A stretch of DNA of 47,572 bases from JAADDG01 sp964450755 (lineage in GTDB: Bacteria > Campylobacterota > Campylobacteria > Campylobacterales > JAADDG01). The first letter of the stretch is position 1, and the number at the start of each line of letters is the position of its first letter. This document shows, in pieces, positions 41,178-47,572 of this stretch. Made by a program: the position numbers and the translations under genes. Under the pieces are notes generated by a model. The model was not told the DNA's origin. It saw nothing but the letters and a program-made list of their open reading frames with translations, and did no database searches. Location of the stretch: the NCBI GenBank assembly GCA_964450755.1, contig CAYVDJ010000004.1, forward strand, positions 1 through 47,572. Reading direction: 5' to 3'.

Positions 41178-41558
41178 TTAATTTCTTAATCTTTTTATTT
41201 CAGTTTTAAGAGCATTGATACTTTCCAATATCTCATTTGCAATCTTTTTTGACTCTTTTGTTCTTGATTTCTCTTCTGCAAGTCTTGCGTCTGCTTTTGC
41301 CTCTTCTGCCAACATCTCGGCATCTTCATATTTTTTGTCTTTTGAAAGTTCTTTTGCGCGATCAAGTTTCTCTTTTGCTATTTTAAGTTCCAAAGGCGCA
41401 TAAACTTCCGCTTTGTTGTCACTTGCTCTATTTATGGCGGATTGGGCGTTTGATATCTTTTCAACCGGTGGATTTTTTGAAGAACATCCGGTAAAAAGCA
41501 ACAGGGCTGAAAATGACAAAATACAGCTATTTAATATTTTCTTATCTAAATATAACAT
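41178..41558 (-). CDS. DUF4398 lipoprotein
   Basis: The lipobox LFTGC puts the lipidated Cys at residue 25, and a DUF4398 helical hairpin follows (ISNAQSAINRASDNKAEVYAPLELKIAKEKLDRAKELSKDKKYEDAEMLAEEAKADARLAEEKSR). It is 126 aa. The ATG at 41558 behind AAAGGAAG is chosen over a start 75 nt upstream with no ribosome-binding site. The same domain precedes the OmpA domain in the next gene, so the two probably pair in the envelope. Confidence 0.88.
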   Translation of the reverse strand: MLYLDKKILNSCILSFSALLLFTGCSSKNPPVEKISNAQSAINRASDNKAEVYAPLELKIAKEKLDRAKELSKDKKYEDAEMLAEEAKADARLAEEKSRTKESKKIANEILESINALKTEIKRLRN

Positions 41559-41597
41559 TTTTCTTCCTTTATATAGTCGTTTCCTATGAGAGTAAAA

Positions 41598-41603
41598 ATT
41601 ATA
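41598..41603 (-). promoter_or_regulatory. -10 box of the DUF4398-OmpA operon
   Basis: A minus-strand TATAAT lies 39 nt upstream of the DUF4398 ATG, in the divergent gap shared with the TelA operon. Confidence 0.45.
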
Positions 41604-41676
41604 CATTTGACCATATAATAAACTCCTTAACAAAAGATCATATCTTTGTTTGTAATTGTAATATTTGCATGGTATT

Positions 41677-41685
41677 TGCTATAAT
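41677..41685 (+). promoter_or_regulatory. Extended -10 promoter of the XpaC-TelA operon
   Basis: TGCTATAAT, a perfect extended -10, ends 18 nt before the micropeptide ATG at 41704, followed by AAAAAGG. It supports the micropeptide as the first gene of the operon. Confidence 0.55.
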
Positions 41686-41703
41686 AAACGAAAAAGGTTG
41701 AAA

Positions 41704-41808
41704 ATGCCCGTTGGTTTAAAAAAGATATTGGGGTTTTTGTTGTTGGTTTTGAGTGTGGGACTGTTGGCATGGCAGAGTTTTTTTCATATATTTTCAAAAG
41801 GCGGATGA
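41704..41808 (+). CDS. 34-aa transmembrane micropeptide, first gene of the TelA operon
   Basis: The product is a basic N-terminus (MPVGLKK), one strongly hydrophobic helix (ILGFLLLVLSVGLLAW) and a short tail. An extended -10 and an AAAGG site precede the ATG, and the TGA overlaps the next ATG by one base, indicating translational coupling to xpaC. No family is recognised. It could be a membrane-stress sensor or regulator of the downstream proteins, or a leader peptide. Confidence 0.6.
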   Translation: MPVGLKKILGFLLLVLSVGLLAWQSFFHIFSKGG

Positions 41809-42653
41809 TGGCAAAAGTAAAAAGATATGATCCAAAAGATAAAAAAACTCCGTTTATGATAAAAGGTCTGCTTCTGTTTTTGTTGCCTTTACCGCTTTTT
41901 TTTGCGATACCTCTCTCTCTGTCTGCTTCAAATATGAGGGGATTTATCGTAAATTCCACAGCTTTTGTTCTTTTTATACTTTCGGCAGTTATTGCAAGAA
42001 GAGGATTTTATATAGAAAAAGAGTACAACCGGCGTAAAATCGCAAAGGCTCCGAAAATCAAATACAAAATGTTGGCTCTTATCATATTTTGTATTGCCGT
42101 GTTTATCACCTCCTATTTTGGTGTTCAAAACTCTCTTTTTCTGAGTATCGCTTATGTGATAGCCGGATTTTTCGGTTTTTATCTCTCTTATGGAATCGAT
42201 CCTGTTTATGACAAGGTAAGTTCTGTTTCTATCGGTGTAACTCCCGAAGAGGTGATAAAGGCTTTGGAAGAGGCTGAAAAGAAGATCGAAGCTATCGATG
42301 ATGCGAGAGTTTCCATCTACAATCTTGAGCTTAACAAAAGATTGAAATCGATAGTCAAAGAGGCGAAAAAGGTACTTGATATGATAGAAGAAAATCCAAA
42401 TGATCTCTATCGGGCAAGAAAATTTTTGGTTGTATATCTTGACGGAGCAAAAAGAGTAACGCAAGGTTACGCAAAAGCACACAAAGACGATGAAAAGAGT
42501 GATAAAGAGTTGGAGGATAAGTTTAAAAATGTATTGGAAACGATAGAAAAAACTTTTAAAGAGCAGCAGGATAAACTAAAAGAGAATTCTTTGGATAATC
42601 TTGATACACAGATAGAAGTTTTAAAAAAACAGATGAAATATGAAGGAGTATAG
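41808..42653 (+). CDS. XpaC-like (5-bromo-4-chloroindolyl phosphate hydrolysis) membrane protein
   Basis: The N-terminal 110 residues hold about four transmembrane helices. A cytoplasmic helical domain follows with EEVIKALEEAEKKIEAIDDARVSIYNLELNKRLKSIVKEAKKVLDMIEENPNDLYRARKFLVVYLDGAKRV, which matches the XpaC family. It is 281 aa from the second of two adjacent ATGs, the one best spaced from AAAGGCGG. In Bacillus subtilis xpaC is co-transcribed with the TelA-family gene yaaN, as here. True enzymatic activity of the family is doubtful. It stops one base before telA. Confidence 0.82.
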   Translation: MAKVKRYDPKDKKTPFMIKGLLLFLLPLPLFFAIPLSLSASNMRGFIVNSTAFVLFILSAVIARRGFYIEKEYNRRKIAKAPKIKYKMLALIIFCIAVFITSYFGVQNSLFLSIAYVIAGFFGFYLSYGIDPVYDKVSSVSIGVTPEEVIKALEEAEKKIEAIDDARVSIYNLELNKRLKSIVKEAKKVLDMIEENPNDLYRARKFLVVYLDGAKRVTQGYAKAHKDDEKSDKELEDKFKNVLETIEKTFKEQQDKLKENSLDNLDTQIEVLKKQMKYEGV

Positions 42654-43748
42654 ATGCAAAATCAAGAGATAGAAGAGTATAAAGACAAGAACCCTCTCAA
42701 AGAGGATGAGGTAAAAAAGGAGATTGATCTAAAAGATATCAATACAGTTATACTCTACGGTGCGAAAGTTCAGGAAAATATAGAGAAAATCTCAAACAAT
42801 ATGTTAGAGGGTGTCAAAAACAATGATTTGGGAAGTGTCGGGGAGTCTTTGGAAAATATGGTACTTTCCATAAAAAATTTTGATGTTGATGAGTTAAGAC
42901 CCGATAAAAAACTCTCTTTTTGGCAAAAGCTTTTCGGAGGAGGATCACAGCTTCAAAAATTTATCACCGGATATGAAGATGTAAGAAAACAGATAGAGAC
43001 GATAGCAAACCGTCTTGAGGTGCATAAAACGCAGCTTTTAACTGATATAGAATCTTTAAATAAACTTTATGACGCAAATCTAAAATATTTTCATGATCTT
43101 GAAGTTTATATCACGGCAGGAGATGAGAAGCTAAAAGAGATAGATGAGCAGTTGATACCAGAACTTCAAAAAGAGGCAAAAGAGAGCGGTGATATGCTAA
43201 AAGCCCAAAATTTAAGAGATCTAAGAAGTGTAAGAGATGACCTTGAAAGAAGAGTGCATGATCTAAGACTCACAAGACAGGTGGCTATGCAGTCTCTGCC
43301 GAGTATCAGACTGATTCAGGAGAATGACAAAGGTCTGATTAACAAGATAAGTTCCACTTTGGTCAATACGATTCCTCTTTGGAAGAACCAGTTAGCCCAG
43401 ACCGTAACGATATTCAGATCCAAAAATGCAGCCGAAACGATAAAAGAGGCTACGGATCTGACAAACGAACTTTTGGAGAAAAATGCCCAAAATCTCAAAC
43501 TTGCAAATGAAGAGATAAAAAAACAGGTTGAAAGAGGGGTTTTTGACATAGAAACCGTAAAAAAAGCAAATCAAACACTGATCGAGACGATAAACGAAAG
43601 TTTAAGAATCACAGAAGATGCCAAAAAAGCAAGAGAACATGCCAAAAAAGAGTTGGAGCTTATAGAAGGCGAATTAAAATCGGCTCTCATCGCGGCAAAA
43701 AGCAAAAAATTGGGACAAAAACAAGAGATACCCTCTAAAGAGAGTTAA
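42654..43748 (+). CDS. TelA-family (toxic anion resistance) protein
   Basis: A 364-aa, almost wholly helical cytoplasmic protein with the TelA blocks SFWQKLFGGGSQLQKFI, NRLEVHKTQLLTDIESLNKLYDANLKYFHDLEVYI, AQNLRDLRSVRDDLERRVHDLRLTRQVAMQSLPSIRLIQEND and TIPLWKNQLAQTVTIFRS. The family is named for a plasmid tellurite-resistance locus, but most members are general envelope-stress proteins. GAAGGAG precedes the ATG. It sits between XpaC and the SPFH protein. Confidence 0.9.
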   Translation: MQNQEIEEYKDKNPLKEDEVKKEIDLKDINTVILYGAKVQENIEKISNNMLEGVKNNDLGSVGESLENMVLSIKNFDVDELRPDKKLSFWQKLFGGGSQLQKFITGYEDVRKQIETIANRLEVHKTQLLTDIESLNKLYDANLKYFHDLEVYITAGDEKLKEIDEQLIPELQKEAKESGDMLKAQNLRDLRSVRDDLERRVHDLRLTRQVAMQSLPSIRLIQENDKGLINKISSTLVNTIPLWKNQLAQTVTIFRSKNAAETIKEATDLTNELLEKNAQNLKLANEEIKKQVERGVFDIETVKKANQTLIETINESLRITEDAKKAREHAKKELELIEGELKSALIAAKSKKLGQKQEIPSKES

Positions 43749-43750
43749 AA

Positions 43751-44812
43751 ATGGGATTGTGGGATAAACTTTTTGGTGAATTTATAGATGTTATAGAGTG
43801 GTTGGACGACAGCGGTGATACGATGGTTTATCGTTTTGAAAGATACGGCAATGAGATAAAATACGGAGCGAAACTCATCGTCAGAGAATCCCAATCGGCG
43901 GTTTTTGTCAGCGAGGGGGAGATCGCTGATGTGATGAGTGCGGGAATCTATGAACTTGAGACAAAAAATATTCCCATACTCTCCACTCTTCAGCACTGGG
44001 ATCACGGTTTTAACAGTCCTTTCAAAGCAGAAGTATATTTTTGTTCCATGAGGAGATTTGTCGATCTCAAATGGGGAACGAAAAATCCTCTCATTATCAG
44101 AGATGATGAGTTTGGAGCGGTTCGGATAAGGGCGTTTGGAACTTACAGTGTCAGGATATCCGATCCGGCAAAATTTATCAGGGAGATAACAGGAACAGAC
44201 GGATACTTTACGGTGGATGAGATAAGCGATCAGCTGAGAAATCTGATCGTTTCACGCTTTGCAAATATCGTTGCAAAATCCAAGATACCGGTTTTGGATA
44301 TGGCGGCTCATTATGATGTATTTTCCGAATACATCACCAAAATCATAGCAAAAGAGTTTGAAGAGTACGGTTTGGAGTTAATAAAAATTCTGATAGAAAA
44401 CATCTCTCTTCCTTCGGCGGTTGAAGAGGCTTTGGATAAAAGAACAAGTATGGGAATGATAGGAGATATTGACAAATATCTAAAATATCAATCGGCAGAA
44501 GCTTTGACAAATTCTTCAAATTCATCTGCAAATGAAGCCCTCTCTATGGGAATGGGTTTTGCAATGGCAAATAAAATGAGTGAAGCTTTGGATAAAAAAG
44601 AGTCTTTTGATACTCCTCCCCCTGTACCGAAAGATCTCTACTATATCAATGAGAACAACGAAACAAAGGGTCCCTACCGGTTGGAGAATGTAAAAAGTAT
44701 GATTGAAAACAAAGAGATAAACAAAGATACTCTTGTATGGAAAAGGGGTAAAAAAGATTGGGAAGTTGCGGGTTTTATGAAGGAATTTGGATCGTTTTTC
44801 ACAGATGAATAG
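43751..44812 (+). CDS. SPFH-domain protein (YdjI/virion-core-like) with C-terminal GYF_2 domain
   Basis: The N-terminal 240 residues match the SPFH/YdjI family: MGLWDKLFGEFIDVIEW, TMVYRFERYGNEIKYGAKLIVRESQSAVFVSEGE, GIYELETKNIPIL and FGTYSVRISDPAKFIREI. A linker rich in Ser/Asn/Met follows. The C-terminal GYF_2 domain (about 297-345) has YYINENNETKGPYRLENVKSMIENKEINKDTLVWKRGKKDWEVA. In B. subtilis YdjI brings PspA to the membrane together with the zinc-ribbon protein YdjG. No transmembrane helix is present. It overlaps the zinc-ribbon gene by 8 nt. Confidence 0.88.
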   Translation: MGLWDKLFGEFIDVIEWLDDSGDTMVYRFERYGNEIKYGAKLIVRESQSAVFVSEGEIADVMSAGIYELETKNIPILSTLQHWDHGFNSPFKAEVYFCSMRRFVDLKWGTKNPLIIRDDEFGAVRIRAFGTYSVRISDPAKFIREITGTDGYFTVDEISDQLRNLIVSRFANIVAKSKIPVLDMAAHYDVFSEYITKIIAKEFEEYGLELIKILIENISLPSAVEEALDKRTSMGMIGDIDKYLKYQSAEALTNSSNSSANEALSMGMGFAMANKMSEALDKKESFDTPPPVPKDLYYINENNETKGPYRLENVKSMIENKEINKDTLVWKRGKKDWEVAGFMKEFGSFFTDE

Positions 44813-45950
44813 TCCAAAACTGATAGAGAAGTTTTTCCCCTGCAAACAGTGTGGAGCGAGTCTTAGGTATTCGATAAAAACAGGCAGTTTGAAGTGTCCC
44901 TATTGCGGTTTTGAAAACAGGATCGAGGATCTGGATGAAGAGATAAGAGAGTATGATTTCAATGAAGCTCTTAATGCCATTGAGAGAGTAAAGTTCAAAG
45001 AGTTAAAAGAGCATGAGGTAAAATGCCCCTCCTGTTCGGCGGTTTTTAGATTTGAAGAGAATGTTTATGCGGGAGTCTGTCCCTATTGCGGTATCTTTGT
45101 CGTAGAGGATATCACAAAACTAAGACCCATTACCGCACAGTCTCTGATAGCTTTTGAGGTTAAAAAGGATAAAGCTTTTAATATCTTCAAAGAGTGGATA
45201 AAGTCTTTGTGGTTTGCGCCTTCCAAACTCAAATCAGCCTCTTTTGAAGCAAATTTTAACGGTATCTTTCTGCCCTACTGGACATACGACAGTTATACCG
45301 TCTCCAAATATCGCGGAATGAGAGGAGATATCTACTATGAAGATGCGTATGTAACGGTTTACAGAGAAGGAAGGGCATATCAGGAGCTAAAAAGAGTACA
45401 AAAAGTCAGATGGTCTTCCTCCTACGGTACCGTCAAAAGACATTTTGACGATGTTTTGGTAGGAGCTTCAAAAAGACTCTCAAGGCAGATCATTGATGCG
45501 TTGAGACCATGGCCGTTGCAAAAGCTGGTACCCTATAACGAAAGATATATCACCGGTTTTGAAAGTGAAGTCTATCAGGTAAATCTCGATGACGGATTTG
45601 ATGTGGCAAAATACTATATGCTTCAGACGATAAGAGAGGATATCAGATATGATATCGGAGGAGATTTACAAAAGATAACAGCCGTTCATACCGATTATTA
45701 TGATAAAACCTTCAAGCATATTCTTTTGCCTGTGTGGAGTGCCTCTTTTAACTACGGAGGAAAAATTTACAGATTTGCCATAAACGGTGTTACGGGAAAG
45801 ATCAAGGGAGAAAGACCGTTTAGCAAGATAAAGATCTTTTTTACGGTCTTGTTTGTTCTTCTGTGTCTGGCACTGCTTTTTTACATATCAGAATCAGATA
45901 TTGATTTTGACTTTTTGATAAAACGGTTATATGATTTGCCTCCTTTGTAA
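44805..45950 (+). CDS. Double zinc-ribbon, C-terminally anchored membrane protein (YdjG-like)
   Basis: Two zinc ribbons open the protein: Cys13/16 with Cys31/34, and Cys74/77 with Cys92/95, each ending CPYCG. A long middle domain (about 120-340) has LPYWTYDSYTVSKYRGMRGDIYY and DALRPWPLQKLVPYNERYITGFE. One transmembrane helix lies at about 344-361. The organisation matches YdjG-type partners of SPFH proteins. The ATG at 44805 is inside the SPFH gene; an in-frame TTG at 44787 is the alternative. The last 70 nt overlap the opposite-strand glycosyltransferase gene. Confidence 0.85.
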   Translation: MNSPKLIEKFFPCKQCGASLRYSIKTGSLKCPYCGFENRIEDLDEEIREYDFNEALNAIERVKFKELKEHEVKCPSCSAVFRFEENVYAGVCPYCGIFVVEDITKLRPITAQSLIAFEVKKDKAFNIFKEWIKSLWFAPSKLKSASFEANFNGIFLPYWTYDSYTVSKYRGMRGDIYYEDAYVTVYREGRAYQELKRVQKVRWSSSYGTVKRHFDDVLVGASKRLSRQIIDALRPWPLQKLVPYNERYITGFESEVYQVNLDDGFDVAKYYMLQTIREDIRYDIGGDLQKITAVHTDYYDKTFKHILLPVWSASFNYGGKIYRFAINGVTGKIKGERPFSKIKIFFTVLFVLLCLALLFYISESDIDFDFLIKRLYDLPPL

Positions 45951-46984
45951 CAAATATCACTGAGGGAGATTAGAAATTTTTCCGTTTGTATCTTTGAATC
46001 AAACTGTTTGAATGCCTGTTTGGCTTCTTTGGAAAAAGAGATATAATTTTGTTTGTCAAAAGATTTTATCGCCTCTACGAGCGCTTTTGTATCTTTTGGC
46101 TCTATCAAAATACCGCTTTTGTTGTTCTCTACGATTTCTGGAATCGCTTTGTGTCTGGTTGTGATACATGGTATTCCTATCGAATAGGCTTCTATAATGA
46201 TGCCGGGATATCCTTCTCCTTCGTAAAAAGTGGGAAGCAGTAAAACATCGTATTTTTCAAGTGTTTGCATCACTTTGTCAGGTGGCAGAGCGCCTTTGTA
46301 GGAGACATTTGGATATTTGTTGAAGTACTCCTCATCGTACTCTTTTTTGTTCATGTAGCCATACAGATCGATTGTATAACTTGAATCAAGCTCTTTTGAG
46401 GCTTCAAGTATCTCATCTACTCCTTTGCTTTTCCATACATGACTCATAAATACAAATCTTTTGTTAAATTCTCTTTTTTTGTTTTTATCTTTTGTATGTT
46501 CTCTGACATTTGGAAACCAAAAAGTGTTTTTGTTGAATCTTTGAAAAAAAGAGACAAGATGTTTTGTTTCAAAAAAGTTTATATCTGCATTTTTCAGGAC
46601 ATATTCGATATCCTTTTTAACAATGGTGTTTGAATTTTTATAAACTTCATCGAAATTTCCCGCAAATTTTCTAAGACTCACACTTTTGCCAAAAAGTTTT
46701 GCAACAAATATGACAACAGGAGCGAGAGTTATATAGTGGTTGATCGTTCCGTGAATGGATATATGTTCAAAATCTTTAAAATTTTTAAAAAACTGATAGA
46801 TGACACTGATCCATGTGTAGTAAAAATTTTTATAATTTTGGGCATTGGTATCGATAACTTTATACTCTATCTTCAAATCATCAAATTCTTTTAAAAGCTG
46901 TTCAAAAAGCACCATTGTTCCGCCGGTATTTGTGGGATCGTCTATCGTATTTTGAGGACCTAAAAGTAATATTTTACCAATCAT
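45881..46984 (-). CDS. Glycosyltransferase family 4 (GT-B)
   Basis: GT-B enzyme of 367 aa. It begins ILLLGPQNTIDDPTNTGGTMVLFEQLLKEF. The nucleotide-sugar domain has FVFMSHVWKSKGVDEILEASKEL, VLLLPTFYEGEGYPGIIIEAYSIGIPCITT and NNKSGILIEPKDTKALVEAI. AAAGGA lies 6 nt before the ATG. It is monocistronic in this window, and its 3' end overlaps the zinc-ribbon gene by 70 nt on the opposite strand. It probably acts in surface polysaccharide synthesis; substrates are unknown. Confidence 0.9.
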   Translation of the reverse strand: MIGKILLLGPQNTIDDPTNTGGTMVLFEQLLKEFDDLKIEYKVIDTNAQNYKNFYYTWISVIYQFFKNFKDFEHISIHGTINHYITLAPVVIFVAKLFGKSVSLRKFAGNFDEVYKNSNTIVKKDIEYVLKNADINFFETKHLVSFFQRFNKNTFWFPNVREHTKDKNKKREFNKRFVFMSHVWKSKGVDEILEASKELDSSYTIDLYGYMNKKEYDEEYFNKYPNVSYKGALPPDKVMQTLEKYDVLLLPTFYEGEGYPGIIIEAYSIGIPCITTRHKAIPEIVENNKSGILIEPKDTKALVEAIKSFDKQNYISFSKEAKQAFKQFDSKIQTEKFLISLSDICYKGGKSYNRFIKKSKSISDSDM

Positions 46985-47104
46985 CTCTTATCCTTTTTGC
47001 TTTCTGGAACTTTAATATCGGTAAAATAAAGATTACATTTAAAATTCGGAGGATGGTTTTTAAAGTTTTTAGAGATGCCAATATGTGTATATTGTAAAAT
47101 AAGG

Positions 47105-47110
47105 TATAAT
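47105..47110 (+). promoter_or_regulatory. -10-like box upstream of dispersed repeat copy 2
   Basis: TATAAT within GGTATAATTAT would drive a plus-strand transcript through the hairpin and the repeat. It could serve a non-coding RNA or a long leader of the Rpn-like gene. Confidence 0.35.
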
Positions 47111-47223
47111 TATATAAAAAAAGTTTCAAAAAAGCAGGATTGAGGATAAGACAAAAGAGGTTTATGAGTTAATGACTTTGTCTTTTACCATAACCGCCTT
47201 GCATTAGATACTTTCTCTCTTTA

Positions 47224-47254
47224 CTATGGGTACGATATAGTGCGTAAGGTCAGT
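47224..47254 (+). repeat. Dispersed repeat, copy 2
   Basis: 29 of 31 positions match 105-135, and the last 21 nt are identical (including TAGTGCGTAAGGTCAGT). It keeps the same orientation and also lies upstream of a plus-strand gene. The preceding sequence is not homologous to the foldback of copy 1, apart from the short word AACCGC further upstream. Confidence 0.7.
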
Positions 47255-47300
47255 TAATTAAAGCTAACAAAATTGCATATGATGAGTTACCGAGGTTGAA

Positions 47301-47423
47301 ATGCGCATAACATCAGATTTTAAGATAAAAACAGGAATCTCAAATGATAATATGGGTGAATTAAAGAAACTCTCATGTTTTAAAAATGCAAATAAAATTG
47401 AAAATCAGGAGATTTTCAGTTGA
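47301..47423 (+). CDS. Doubtful 40-codon ORF
   Basis: A short ORF (MRITSDFKIKTGIS at its start) runs from an ATG preceded by GAGG to a TGA. The product is charged and has no recognisable domain or signal. It may be a small protein, an upstream peptide of the Rpn-like gene or a chance ORF; the ribosome-binding site is its only support. Confidence 0.25.
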   Translation: MRITSDFKIKTGISNDNMGELKKLSCFKNANKIENQEIFS

Positions 47424-47431
47424 AAATGGTG

Positions 47432-47437
47432 TATAAT
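47432..47437 (+). promoter_or_regulatory. -10 box of the Rpn-like gene
   Basis: TATAAT in GTGTATAATAAAT lies 23 nt upstream of the TTG start, with AAAAAAGG between them. Confidence 0.45.
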
Positions 47438-47460
47438 AAATAAAAAAGGTAATAAAAACT

Positions 47461-47572
47461 TTGTCAGATAAAGAACAGTTCGTATATGACAGAACACTAA
47501 GAGATATCGTACAGGGGATACCTCAAAGGTTTATAAAAATACTGACCGGCAAAAAAGCAATAGAGCTATTGG
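47461..47572 (+). CDS. Start of a probable Rpn-family (PD-(D/E)XK nuclease/transposase-like) protein, cut by window end
   Basis: The 37 visible codons open at TTG and read MSDKEQFVYDRTLRDIVQGI followed by PQRFIKILTGKKAIELL. This resembles the N-terminus of Rpn-family proteins (YhgA/RpnC group) found in many Campylobacterota; the nuclease motifs lie beyond the window. Rpn proteins promote RecA-independent recombination in E. coli, and recent work links some to phage defence. The family call is from memory of the N-terminal pattern and is not certain. Confidence 0.5.
   Translation, partial: MSDKEQFVYDRTLRDIVQGIPQRFIKILTGKKAIELL

Larger units (their letters stand above)
46985..47460. other. 476-nt gene-poor region upstream of the Rpn-like gene
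   Basis: No substantial gene is seen. The region holds a TATAAT box at 47105, a possible RNA hairpin (AAGACAAAAG near 47148 with CTTTGTCTT at 47176-47184), the second copy of the dispersed repeat at 47224-47254, a doubtful 40-codon ORF and a second TATAAT box at 47432. Unlike copy 1, no long foldback adjoins the repeat. Confidence 0.5.

Noticed and set aside
41928..42482. 184-codon open frame antisense to the XpaC-like gene
   Set aside because: Shadow frame; the plus-strand frame has membrane helices and XpaC family blocks.
42654..43748. Dedicated tellurite-resistance determinant
   Set aside because: The TelA name is historical. The operon partners point to a general envelope or membrane role, and no TerC/TerD-type genes are nearby.
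47301..47423. Calling the 40-codon ORF a confident small gene
   Set aside because: Only a weak GAGG site supports it; composition and product are uninformative.
1..47572. tRNA or rRNA genes, CRISPR arrays, complete insertion sequences
   Set aside because: The gaps between genes are short. None shows a cloverleaf with CCA end, regular direct repeats with spacers, or a transposase with terminal inverted repeats.

Overview
The window is AT-rich, gene-dense bacterial DNA that reads as a chemolithotrophic or anaerobically respiring member of the Campylobacterota (Epsilonproteobacteria). Supporting signs are the short RecN, the TamA-TamB pair, the large major porin, strong TATAAT -10 boxes with no clear -35, frequent TTG/GTG starts, and a periplasmic molybdoenzyme locus with a rhodanese. 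The genus cannot be fixed from sequence alone; a Sulfurimonas/Sulfurovum-like relative is a guess.

Layout. 1-1530: a long DNA foldback and a dispersed repeat, then a membrane-anchored Cys-phosphatase and a periplasmic ankyrin protein. 1575-5682 (minus): phosphoglucomutase, recN, nadK. 5714-10207 (minus): a four-gene unit of DUF4956 membrane protein, CotH-kinase/beta-helix protein, VTC polyphosphate-polymerase-like protein and a small secreted protein. 10349-14365 (minus): rpe-trpF-exonuclease and a FapA/DUF342 protein. 14484-15725: major porin. 15891-22262: two small membrane proteins, tamA-tamB and a glycosyltransferase. 22293-26731: an SGNH hydrolase with duplicated flanking domains, two glycosyltransferases and two thioredoxin-fold proteins, one lacking CXXC. 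26829-29718: lsrK (AI-2 kinase)-cupin-cation efflux operon. 29761-31743 (minus): mrp, an unknown gene and an LRV repeat protein. 31922-40237: the main respiratory locus, made of a periplasmic double rhodanese, the alpha/beta/gamma subunits of a type II DMSO-reductase-family enzyme (gamma carries a fused cytochrome c), a Cys-rich periplasmic protein, a TorD-like chaperone and a polyferredoxin. 40277-41558 (minus): DUF4398 lipoprotein plus DUF4398-OmpA lipoprotein. 41704-45950: operon of micropeptide, XpaC, TelA, SPFH-GYF and zinc-ribbon membrane protein. 45881-46984 (minus): glycosyltransferase. 46985-47572: a second copy of the dispersed repeat and the start of a probable Rpn-family gene.

The best candidates for undescribed systems are: (1) the rhodanese/type II molybdoenzyme locus, which has no membrane anchor and looks like a periplasmic sulfur-compound oxidoreductase wired to cytochrome c; (2) the XpaC-TelA-SPFH-zinc ribbon operon, which resembles a PspA-less version of the Bacillus YdjG/YdjI membrane-surveillance module; (3) the DUF4956-CotH-VTC unit, a possible envelope phosphotransfer or polyphosphate system; and (4) the 31-nt element found at both ends of the window, next to a 98-nt foldback in one copy.

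No tRNA, rRNA, CRISPR array or recognisable insertion sequence was seen. All functional calls come from reading motifs by eye; no searches were run.
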